From Clostridia bacterium (GTDB lineage: Bacteria; Bacillota; Clostridia; UBA1381): a DNA stretch of 12,881 nt. This document shows positions 7,206 through 12,881 of the stretch, piece by piece. The first letter of the stretch is position 1. Each line of letters opens with the position of its first letter. The translations under genes and the position numbers were made by a program. Location of the stretch: contig CAADTH010000063.1 of NCBI GenBank assembly GCA_900751885.1, positions 1 to 12,881 on the forward strand, written 5' to 3'. The notes under the pieces were generated by a model that was given only the letters and a program-made list of their open reading frames with translations, searched no databases and had not been told where the DNA came from.

Positions 7206-7865
7206 ATGAGTGTAAATCATAGAAAACAGTCACCGGCAACGCATAATATCAAAAATGTAAAGTATGCAATCAGGGAAGAGGGCGGAACTCCAGGAACAAT
7301 AATTAATGATATCCAATATGCAATCAAAATATCTCTCCCATCAAAATGGGATAAATATACGAGGTACGCGAATGGTAAAAAAGTGGTTGAAATCCCGGCA
7401 GACCAGGGGAGAGAAGGGAGCTTTACCACAACCGCGCAGGATTATCAGTTGGAAGAGAACATTGGATATATCGATACCGCAATCGACGGCGGCGGAATGG
7501 GAGAAATGCGAGCTACGTCGTTTAGAAAAATAGATATCTACTACGAGACGGACGCAAAAACAGAAAGCGGAGCAAATTTTGTCATTAAAGCATGGCTCTT
7601 AATGTGTACAGTTGGGAAATGCACGATTGAGCAGAGCACAGACACGGAGTCTATCAATCCGAATGATTATGAGTATCCGGTCAGCGTGGAGGGGGTGAAG
7701 AAGCTTGCATCAGATGGAACCAGCGCTTACCGTGACGCAAATGGCAACGAGGTATATATCACGCTCGTCACAAAGGTGCCGGGAGATGAAGGGTATGCAG
7801 ATTTTGAAAATGCTGTACCAAAGCCAAAAGCTGTAGCTGCTCCGCCAGAGACACCGACAGAATGA
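7206..7865 (+). CDS. Major tail (tube) protein
   Basis: A 219-residue protein fitting the phi13-type major tail protein group of Gram-positive siphoviruses. It has an N-terminal VKYAIREEGGTPG/IQYAIKISL region in which short strands alternate with loops. A central segment (GREGSFTTTAQDYQLEENIGY, then GGGMGEMRATSF) follows, and a C-terminal region is rich in Pro/Ala/Thr (PKPKAVAAPPETPTE). Tube proteins stack in hexameric rings around the tape measure. The start at ATG 7206 has a strong GAGGAGGAA (7192-7200), the best initiation signal in this stretch, as expected for an abundant structural protein. It overlaps the chaperone gene by four bases (ATGA). No Ig-like extension or shift signal is visible at its 3' end. 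Confidence 0.87.
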   Translation: MSVNHRKQSPATHNIKNVKYAIREEGGTPGTIINDIQYAIKISLPSKWDKYTRYANGKKVVEIPADQGREGSFTTTAQDYQLEENIGYIDTAIDGGGMGEMRATSFRKIDIYYETDAKTESGANFVIKAWLLMCTVGKCTIEQSTDTESINPNDYEYPVSVEGVKKLASDGTSAYRDANGNEVYITLVTKVPGDEGYADFENAVPKPKAVAAPPETPTE

Positions 7866-8401
7866 GAATTGAGATAGGGGGGCGTGGATATAACCTGGAT
7901 ACCAGTGCAATATCCACGCTTCGGTATCGTCTGCAGTACGGCAGGAGTGCGATGCAGGATTTTTTAGACGGAGCCGACGTTTATACAAAGGTAGTGTATA
8001 CCTGCATCACCGAAGAAAAGCCGGAATATATAGAGTTTTCACGCGATGCGGAACAGGATAGTCAATTTGAGTTAAAAGCACTCTCTGTCATTCGGCAACT
8101 CTTCAGAAAAGATATTAGAAAAAGGGTATCATCAGCGGATGCAGCTGATGAAGCAGCAGAAGAATTTGACGAATATGTAGTATTAGCTATGTTTGCAGAT
8201 ACTGGTCTTCCAGATTTTCTATGGCGCGAAGCCGGTATCCTGCAAATTGCGGATGTTATAAACGCGTATTATACACTCAAGGACCCGGAGAGAATAAAGA
8301 AACGAAACATGACGAACAAACAGGTCAAGGCGGCATATAATATTACCCCTGAAAAGGAAAAACAGATTGAAGCATATCTCCAGAAGAACAATAGGGAATA
8401 A
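7862..8401 (+). CDS. Tail assembly chaperone (gpG-like)
   Basis: A 179-residue, mainly helical protein placed directly after the major tail gene, the standard spot for the chaperone that loads tail subunits on the tape measure. The N-terminal MRIEIGGRGYNLDTSAIS strand-turn is typical of these proteins. The rest is helical with an acidic segment (DAADEAAEEFDEYVVL, about 94-109) and a lysine-rich end. ATG 7862 overlaps the tail gene stop; the ribosome binding site is weak, suggesting coupling. Many relatives extend the protein by frameshifting into a second downstream frame. I find no open frame for this here; instead a promoter for an inserted gene begins ten bases after the stop. Function is inferred from position and general pattern. 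Confidence 0.78.
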   Translation: MRIEIGGRGYNLDTSAISTLRYRLQYGRSAMQDFLDGADVYTKVVYTCITEEKPEYIEFSRDAEQDSQFELKALSVIRQLFRKDIRKRVSSADAADEAAEEFDEYVVLAMFADTGLPDFLWREAGILQIADVINAYYTLKDPERIKKRNMTNKQVKAAYNITPEKEKQIEAYLQKNNRE

Positions 8402-8410
8402 TAAAATAAT

Positions 8411-8440
8411 TTGACAAAATATGCTTATATATGATAAAAT
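8411..8440 (+). promoter_or_regulatory. Vegetative-type promoter for the membrane zinc-ribbon gene
   Basis: A perfect TTGACA (8411-8416) is followed after 18 bases by TAAAAT (8435-8440), with an extended -10 TG at 8432-8433. It lies just after the tail chaperone stop and about 30 bases before the next ATG. It should be read by the host housekeeping sigma factor, so the gene can be expressed in the lysogen. Match to consensus is seen; activity is inferred. Confidence 0.78.
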
Positions 8441-8471
8441 TATGAAAAATATTTGAGGGGGTTATTTTATT

Positions 8472-8906
8472 ATGGAAAACAGGACAGCAAAAACCTGTAA
8501 GGCAATCGCGATTGTTTCGGAAATTGTTATGTTTATTTTTGGTATTGTATTGGGCAAGGTGTTGGGAGACATTTTCTTCGACAAATTCAGCTGGACTATT
8601 TTTTTGATTATCGCATCAAGCAATACTTTATTCTCTGTGGCTATGTATGCACTGGCAGAGATTATTGAGAACCTATACCAAACCAACAAGAACACCAGGA
8701 AAACATATGAAATCTTGAGAGATATTCATGAAGGAGGTTATAGAAAACCCAATCAGGAAGTACGGAGCGGAGCATCCACTCCATCAGCTCCAATACAGCC
8801 GGTTGTTGAATCTGTACCTCACGCAAATTCATGGACGTGTAAGAAGTGTGGAACAAGAAATTCAAATAATAACCGATATTGTAGGGACTGCGGTCAATAC
8901 AAGTAA
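8472..8906 (+). CDS. Two-helix membrane protein with C-terminal zinc ribbon, cargo (moron) gene
   Basis: A 144-residue protein not recognised as any named family. Residues about 11-32 and 40-63 are hydrophobic and should form a membrane hairpin. A helical charged segment (64-86) and a Pro/Ser linker (about 92-120) follow. The end is a compact zinc ribbon with CKKC (C123, C126) and CRDC (C137, C140). This layout is common among uncharacterised bacterial proteins. ATG 8472 is preceded by GAGGGGG (8455-8461). The gene has its own promoter and terminator and is visibly more AT-rich than the structural genes, so it is an autonomous cargo unit in the late operon. A role in lysogen fitness or blocking superinfection is possible but unproven. 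Confidence 0.8.
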   Translation: MENRTAKTCKAIAIVSEIVMFIFGIVLGKVLGDIFFDKFSWTIFLIIASSNTLFSVAMYALAEIIENLYQTNKNTRKTYEILRDIHEGGYRKPNQEVRSGASTPSAPIQPVVESVPHANSWTCKKCGTRNSNNNRYCRDCGQYK

Positions 8907-8912
8907 AACAAG

Positions 8913-8941
8913 AAGCGTTTACTTCGGTAGGCGCTTTTTTT
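8913..8941 (+). terminator. Intrinsic terminator with C(TTCG)G tetraloop
   Basis: AAGCGTTTAC (8913-8922) pairs over 10 bp, with two G-T pairs, to GTAGGCGCTT (8927-8936). The loop is TTCG closed by C-G, an exceptionally stable tetraloop. A run of seven Ts (8935-8941) follows. It lies seven bases after the membrane protein stop. Confidence 0.93.
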
Positions 8942-8963
8942 ATTTAAATTTAGAAGAAACCTC

Positions 8964-8992
8964 TTGACATACGTATAAATACGTATTATAAT
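8964..8992 (+). promoter_or_regulatory. Consensus promoter of hicAB with two operator palindromes
   Basis: TTGACA (8964-8969) and TATAAT (8987-8992) are both perfect and 17 bases apart. The spacer is filled by two copies of the palindrome ATACGTAT (8969-8976 and 8979-8986), centres ten base pairs apart, one helical turn. Transcription should begin near 8999. Since HicB carries a DNA-binding domain and HicAB operons are usually self-regulated, these palindromes are the likely HicB operator. The sites are seen directly; the binding is inferred. Confidence 0.85.
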
Positions 8993-9022
8993 ATAAATAT
9001 GATAAGGGAAGGGGATGAAGAG

Positions 9023-9211
9023 ATGCCAATAACACCAAGAGAAATGATAACTTTGCTAAAGAAAAACGGTTTTGTAGAAGTTGGGCAGAATGGCTCACAT
9101 AAAAAAATGTATAACCCACAGACTAATAAAACAACGATTGTTCCTTATCATTCTAAGTCTCTTAAAAAGGGTACAGAGCAAAACATATTGAAGCAGGCAG
9201 GACTAAAATAG
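9023..9211 (+). CDS. hicA: HicA toxin, mRNA interferase
   Basis: A 62-residue HicA toxin of the double-stranded-RNA-binding-like fold. The pattern is typical: P-I-T-P-R-E-M-I-T-L-L-K-K-N-G-F at the N-terminus, then the catalytic histidine H26 in N-G-S-H-K-K-M-Y, a strand (KTTIVPYHSK), K-K-G-T and a final helix ending Q-A-G-L-K. HicA cleaves mRNA and stops growth when HicB is lost. I use ATG 9023 because AAGGGG (9009-9014) is eight bases upstream. The in-frame ATG at 8999 lies at the predicted transcription start and would add eight unusual residues without a ribosome binding site. The toxin comes first in the operon, as is usual for hicAB. A hairpin covers its stop codon. Confidence 0.92.
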   Translation: MPITPREMITLLKKNGFVEVGQNGSHKKMYNPQTNKTTIVPYHSKSLKKGTEQNILKQAGLK

Positions 9212-9221
9212 TCCTGTATGC
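9193..9221 (+). other. Hairpin across the hicA stop, between hicA and hicB
   Basis: CAGGACTA (9198-9205) and TAGTCCTG (9209-9216) form a perfect 8-bp stem with an AAA loop. GCA/TGC pairs beyond a mismatch and a G-T lengthen it to 9193-9221. No T-run follows, so it is not an intrinsic terminator. The hicA stop TAG (9209-9211) lies in the 3' arm. It ends seven bases before the hicB ribosome binding site. A role in tuning the toxin/antitoxin ratio is inference. Confidence 0.6.
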
Positions 9222-9245
9222 TTGGTATAAAGGAGGTTTTAAGCT

Positions 9246-9647
9246 ATGTCAAAACATTTATATCCAGCTGTTTTTACGGAAGAAAAAGACGGTGGTTATT
9301 CTGTAACATTTCCTGATTTTCAGGGTTGTTTCTCTGAAGGAGATACGTTAGAAGAAGCTTATGAAATGGCATTTGATGCACTGGGACTATATCTACAGGA
9401 TGAAGATATTAAAAATTTTGAATATCCCAAAGCAAGCAATCCGAAAGAAATAAAAACTTTGGAAAATGAAGTGATTGTCATGGTTGAGTTTGACATCATG
9501 GAGTATTTAAAAAAGCACAGTAATAGGGCAGTAAAAAAAACCCTGTCTATTCCTGAATGGCTCAATGATATTGCAGTAAGGGAAAATGTAAACTTTTCAC
9601 AGACGCTTCAGAATGCTATTATAGAACAGCTTAGTATCAGAAAATAA
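9246..9647 (+). CDS. hicB: HicB antitoxin with ribbon-helix-helix DNA-binding domain
   Basis: A 133-residue antitoxin. The N-terminal domain (1 to about 60) is the partial RNase-H-like HicB fold: YPAVFTEEKDGGYSVTFPDF, then G-C-F-S-E-G-D-T-L-E-E-A and a helix ending in A-L-G-L-Y. The C-terminal domain (about 95-130) is an Arc/MetJ-type ribbon-helix-helix: the strand KKTLSIP, a first helix (EWLNDIAVREN) and a second helix (SQTLQNAIIEQL). The first domain masks HicA; the second should bind the operon promoter, where twin ATACGTAT palindromes are present. ATG 9246 has a near-perfect AAAGGAGGT (9229-9237), stronger than that of hicA, consistent with excess antitoxin. An intrinsic terminator follows. 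The family call is firm. Confidence 0.94.
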   Translation: MSKHLYPAVFTEEKDGGYSVTFPDFQGCFSEGDTLEEAYEMAFDALGLYLQDEDIKNFEYPKASNPKEIKTLENEVIVMVEFDIMEYLKKHSNRAVKKTLSIPEWLNDIAVRENVNFSQTLQNAIIEQLSIRK

Positions 9648-9658
9648 GAGTAGGAAAC

Positions 9659-9693
9659 AAAAGGACATTCGGCATTTGCCGGATGTCCTTTTT
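9659..9693 (+). terminator. Intrinsic terminator after hicB
   Basis: AAAGGACATTCGGC (9660-9673) pairs with GCCGGATGTCCTTT (9678-9691), about 14 bp with one G-T pair, around an ATTT loop. A short T run (9689-9693) follows. On the opposite strand the stem is followed by TTTTG and TTT, so it may act both ways. It lies 24 bases before the tape measure start. Confidence 0.92.
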
Positions 9694-9702
9694 ATGTGCA
9701 AG

Positions 9703-9711
9703 AAGGAGGTG
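9703..9711 (+). promoter_or_regulatory. Ribosome binding site fixing the GTG start of the tape measure gene
   Basis: AAGGAGGTG is a near-perfect match seven bases before GTG 9717. It decides the start, because the first in-frame ATG is 12 codons further in and has no such site. Confidence 0.82.
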
Positions 9712-9716
9712 AGGAA

Positions 9717-12700
9717 GTGGGAGGAAATGAAATCAGAGGAATCACCATTGAAATGGCGGTCGATTCCAAGAAGGTAAAAGAGGGACTCAATAGTATTGCA
9801 AAAGATACACGTAATATCACAAAAGAGCTGAATGCTTTAAAAACAGGACTTAAAATGGAATGGGATGGGAGCAAATTCGACCGCGCGCAGGAGCTGTCAC
9901 AGCAAAAAATACAAGTAACAAAGGATAAAGTAGCCCTGCTGAAAATGGAGTTTGAAGCCTTACAGAAGTCCGGGAAAGACATTAAGCCGGAAGTATGGCA
10001 GCAGATGCGAACGGCGATCGAACAGGCAGAGAACGAAGCCAAGCGTGCAAAAAATGAGTTCAAGAGCATTGAAAAAATCAAGATGGACTTAGACAACAAA
10101 GAGTTTAAGTCCCAGCTTGAAAATAGTAAAAGCAAGGTATCTGACACCAAAAAAGCGATGGATTCCCTGAACGAAAAACTCAAATTGCGCGGAAATACAG
10201 AGGAGTTTGAACGTGGGCAAAGACTGGCAACCAGGCTTGTAAAAGAAACATCTCAGCAGGTACAGATGCTCAGGAATCGGATGGTAGAGCTGAATAGGGC
10301 AGGCGTCAGTAAAAATTCGAAAGAATTTAAGACTCTACGGGCAGAAGTAGAAAAAGCAGAGCAGGAAGTTAAAAATGCAAAAAAAGCACTAAGCGACTTC
10401 AACAATATAAATTTAGAGCGCGTTGCTGGAAAGCTTGACAAAATAGGCGGCAAGATGTCTGAGGTTGGCGGTAAGCTTACGCGATATGTTTCTGTGCCAA
10501 TCACGGCGGCTGGAGTAATGGCAGGGAAAGCCGCGATTGAGTTTGAGAGCGCCTTCACGGGCATCAAAAAGACAGTAGATGCAACGCCGGAACAGTTCGA
10601 GGAAATCGAAAAGGGAATCCGGAACATGTCAAAAGAGATACCAACCGCGTCCACAGAGCTTTCCGCCCTAGGAGAAGCCGCCGGTCAGCTGGGAATCAAG
10701 ACAGAAAATCTGCAAGGGTTTATCCGCACGATGGCAGACATTGGGACAGCCACAAATCTAAAAGGGGAGGATGGAGCGGCTACTCTTGCAAAGTTTGCAA
10801 ATATCGTCCAGATGTCGCAACAGGATTTTGACCGGTTAGGCTCTACGATTGTTGACCTCGGTAATAATTTCGCGACGACCGAGGCAGACATTGCGGCAAT
10901 GGGATTACGGCTTGCCGGTGCTGGAAAACAAATTGGACTTACACCTTCAACAATCATGGGAATTGCAACATCGCTATCAAGTGTTGGAGTAGAGGCAGAA
11001 GCAGGTGGCAGTGCATTTAGCAAAGCGATGATTGCAATGCAACTTGCCTGTGCGACTGGATTTGACGATATTCAGCGTGTTACCTCCAAAACAGGATTAA
11101 GCCTGAGAGAGCTACAGCTCATGTCAGACAACAACACAAAGAATTTCAAGGCGCTTGCGGACAGTCTAGGGCTGACGAAAACAGAACTGAACGACATGAT
11201 TAAGGCGGCAGACAACCTAGAACACTTTGGAGAGATTTCCGGCATGAGCGGAAAACAGTTCAAAGACCTGTTTGAAAAAGATGCCGCCGGTGCAATCGAT
11301 GCGTTCATCAAAGGACTTGAGAACACAGATAAAGCTGGAGAAAGCACCATTGAAATGCTTGAGGAAATGGGGTTCACAGAAATACGTCTCCGTGACAGTT
11401 TGACAAGGCTTGCCGGTAGTAGTAATGGCGTAACGGCAGCAGTCAAACTGGGCAACAAAGCATGGGAGGAAAACACAGCTCTCACCAAAGAAGCAGAGAC
11501 TAGGTATCAGACAACCGAATCACAGCTTAAAATCATGAAGAACAATCTGGAGGATGCCGGTATCGCATTCGGAGAGGTGTTCCTTCCGTATCTTGTAGAG
11601 GGCAGTAAAGGGATTTCAAACTTTGCACAGTGTTTGGGGAATCTGAATGACGAACAAAAGAAGATGATTCTGACACTTGCGGCAATGGCGGTTGCGGCTG
11701 GACCTATATTGAAGGTAGGCGGAATGCTCCTACAGGGAATAGGGAAGATAGTCGGTAAAGTCCCATATATTATTGACGCTATAAAAGGTATGCAGATAGC
11801 CGCAGAGGGAGCGGCAGGAGTAGGTGGCGCATCGGGACTTGGATTATTATTATCTCAGATTGCAGGGTTTGGGCTTGCATCCGCTGGAGCGGCGGCAATA
11901 GCGACGGCACCATTCGCGGCAATGTATGGAGCGGCACAGCTTGCAAGCAAACAGGTCGAAAAATACTATAATGACCTCAGCAAATATGGTGGAGAAGCGG
12001 CGTCGGCTGTAGACAAAACGCAAGGCACTATCAAAGAGATATTTGACGTTTCGGAGCAAGCTAAGACCGTAGATGATTATGCGGACCGATACAAACAACT
12101 CATAGAAATCCGCAACAACGGCGAAGATACTCCTGAATATGAACAGGAACGCAAAGAGCTGGAGCAGTGGTTCATCGACCACTATGGCGATTATATTTCT
12201 GCGGAAGAACGAAAAAATGGGATTCACACAAATACGCTGGATATCATCAAACAAGTTACCCAAGCACTGAAGAACAAAAAAATTGCCGAATTAGAAGCGA
12301 ATAAAGCAGAAGCAAAGAAAAAGATTGAGGACGGAGAAAAAAAGAATCCCAACGCCCAAAAAGAAATCAAGGAAGGTGCGGCAAAGAACAAAGCACTGCA
12401 GGAGCAGAAGGAAACAGCTGAGAAACTGAGCGGTGAACTTGAGGTCATAAAAAACAAGTATGACCTCATCAACAAGACGTTAGCCCTCAAAGACCGAGGG
12501 AGAGCAATCCAGGCGCTCATAAAGGACAATCAAAACCTTCTTGATTCCTACAAAAAACTGGTAGGCACAGACTTTGACTTTGGAAGCTCGGAGAAATCCA
12601 TCGAAGCGTTGAAGCAAAGAATCACCGAATGGAATCAGCAAATCGATGGAAATAATGTGAGGATTCAAGAGTCCAAACAATCTCTTGAAGAATATGGGCA

Positions 12701-12881
12701 GGCGGTAAAAGAAGCACAGGGAGCTATCATCACAGAAGCGCTCGCCAAAAATGATTTCGGTAGTATTGGAGAAGTTCTTTCAAGCGGCGATGCCGAAAAA
12801 ATTCAGAAGGTAATTGATGCAATCAAAAAATCTGCAACTGATTTTGGACTGACAGCGCGCGAAACCGCCGTAGAGATTGCA
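9717..12881 (+). CDS. Phage tail tape measure protein, TP901-1 family (3' partial)
   Basis: The frame runs uninterrupted for 1055 codons and leaves the window, so the C-terminus is not seen. Residues 1 to about 245 are charged, helical and coiled-coil-like. A TP901-1-type tape measure core follows from about 270 to 625 (FESAFTGIKKTVDATPEQF at about 276, then EAAGQLGI, DLGNNFATTEADI, and GIAFGEVFLPYL near 615-628). Hydrophobic helical stretches occur at about 650-680 and 700-742, probably the segments later released into the host membrane. A lysine/glutamate-rich coiled coil spans about 850-920. The protein sets tail length and is ejected ahead of DNA. The GTG start has a strong ribosome binding site. 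It is the first late gene after the cargo units; no promoter is visible directly upstream. Confidence 0.95.
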   Translation, partial: MGGNEIRGITIEMAVDSKKVKEGLNSIAKDTRNITKELNALKTGLKMEWDGSKFDRAQELSQQKIQVTKDKVALLKMEFEALQKSGKDIKPEVWQQMRTAIEQAENEAKRAKNEFKSIEKIKMDLDNKEFKSQLENSKSKVSDTKKAMDSLNEKLKLRGNTEEFERGQRLATRLVKETSQQVQMLRNRMVELNRAGVSKNSKEFKTLRAEVEKAEQEVKNAKKALSDFNNINLERVAGKLDKIGGKMSEVGGKLTRYVSVPITAAGVMAGKAAIEFESAFTGIKKTVDATPEQFEEIEKGIRNMSKEIPTASTELSALGEAAGQLGIKTENLQGFIRTMADIGTATNLKGEDGAATLAKFANIVQMSQQDFDRLGSTIVDLGNNFATTEADIAAMGLRLAGAGKQIGLTPSTIMGIATSLSSVGVEAEAGGSAFSKAMIAMQLACATGFDDIQRVTSKTGLSLRELQLMSDNNTKNFKALADSLGLTKTELNDMIKAADNLEHFGEISGMSGKQFKDLFEKDAAGAIDAFIKGLENTDKAGESTIEMLEEMGFTEIRLRDSLTRLAGSSNGVTAAVKLGNKAWEENTALTKEAETRYQTTESQLKIMKNNLEDAGIAFGEVFLPYLVEGSKGISNFAQCLGNLNDEQKKMILTLAAMAVAAGPILKVGGMLLQGIGKIVGKVPYIIDAIKGMQIAAEGAAGVGGASGLGLLLSQIAGFGLASAGAAAIATAPFAAMYGAAQLASKQVEKYYNDLSKYGGEAASAVDKTQGTIKEIFDVSEQAKTVDDYADRYKQLIEIRNNGEDTPEYEQERKELEQWFIDHYGDYISAEERKNGIHTNTLDIIKQVTQALKNKKIAELEANKAEAKKKIEDGEKKNPNAQKEIKEGAAKNKALQEQKETAEKLSGELEVIKNKYDLINKTLALKDRGRAIQALIKDNQNLLDSYKKLVGTDFDFGSSEKSIEALKQRITEWNQQIDGNNVRIQESKQSLEEYGQAVKEAQGAIITEALAKNDFGSIGEVLSSGDAEKIQKVIDAIKKSATDFGLTARETAVEIA

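Noticed and set aside
7840..7870. Looked for a PSA-like shift site at the end of the major tail gene
   Set aside because: The end reads CCG ACA GAA TGA, with no CCC-T or CCC-TGA and no strong downstream stem; the following gene starts normally by ATGA overlap.
8117..8126. A-rich AGAAAAAGG in the tail chaperone, a possible -1 slippery site
   Set aside because: The alternative frames have no downstream open reading frame of useful length, so a chaperone extension by frameshift is not supported here.
8728..8967. A 79-codon + strand frame overlapping the zinc-ribbon gene
   Set aside because: It lies in another frame of a well-supported gene and runs through the terminator stem. Although it has a GAAGGAGG-like stretch nearby, its product has no domain pattern.
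9692..12680. Several long minus-strand frames opposite the tape measure gene
   Set aside because: They are Ser/Phe/Leu-rich mirror frames of one uninterrupted + strand coding sequence with clear tape measure motifs.
1..12881. CRISPR arrays, tRNA genes, insertion sequences and attachment sites
   Set aside because: No regularly spaced repeats, cloverleaf-like segments, transposase frames or integrase-associated repeats were seen by eye in this window.

Overview
This 12.9 kb window is the front half of the late (structural) operon of a siphovirus-type, HK97-fold phage or prophage. Everything recognisable lies on the + strand. The phage module types, strong AGGAGG-type ribosome binding sites, GTG/TTG starts, ATGA overlaps and moderate-to-low GC suggest a Bacillota host, most likely a Clostridia/Lachnospiraceae-like gut anaerobe. 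The host is an inference, not something the sequence proves.

Layout. 1-145: short non-coding leader. 146-2618: DNA packaging, with an HNH endonuclease, a structured intergenic segment that is a candidate cos region, a P27-type small terminase and the large terminase. 2623-5638: head genes, with HK97-type portal (TTG start), ClpP-like prohead protease and major capsid protein. 5598-5819: a small helix-loop-helix (Rho-N/HeH-like) reading frame overlapping the capsid 3' end in the +1 frame. 5797-7190: head-tail completion genes (gp6-like connector, SPP1 gp16-like adaptor, a tail-terminator-like protein, HK97 gp10-like protein). 7206-8401: major tail protein and tail assembly chaperone. 8402-9693: two cargo units inserted in the late operon, each with its own promoter and intrinsic terminator. 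One is a two-helix membrane protein with a zinc ribbon; the other is a HicA/HicB toxin-antitoxin pair. 9717-end: TP901-1-type tape measure protein, cut off by the window edge after 1055 codons.

How it works together. TerS/TerL with the HNH protein cut and package DNA through the portal into a shell built by the capsid protein and matured by the ClpP-like protease. The four small completion proteins close the head and join it to a tail built on the tape measure with the chaperone. The two cargo units are probably expressed in the lysogen from vegetative-type promoters, independently of lytic transcription.

Most notable signal: the capsid gene ends CCC-TCC-GCT-TGA. The CCC-T can allow a +1 slip on overlapping proline codons. 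Five bases after CCCT begins a perfect 9-bp stem containing the capsid stop codon, with possible pseudoknot pairing to a GACC further on. The frame entered encodes a nucleic-acid-binding-like helical domain and has no good start of its own. This resembles the programmed +1 frameshift reported, as I recall, for Listeria phage PSA, and predicts a minor 441-aa capsid form. Other notable points are twin ATACGTAT palindromes exactly filling the -35/-10 spacer of the hicAB promoter, and two terminators that late transcription must cross to reach the tape measure gene.
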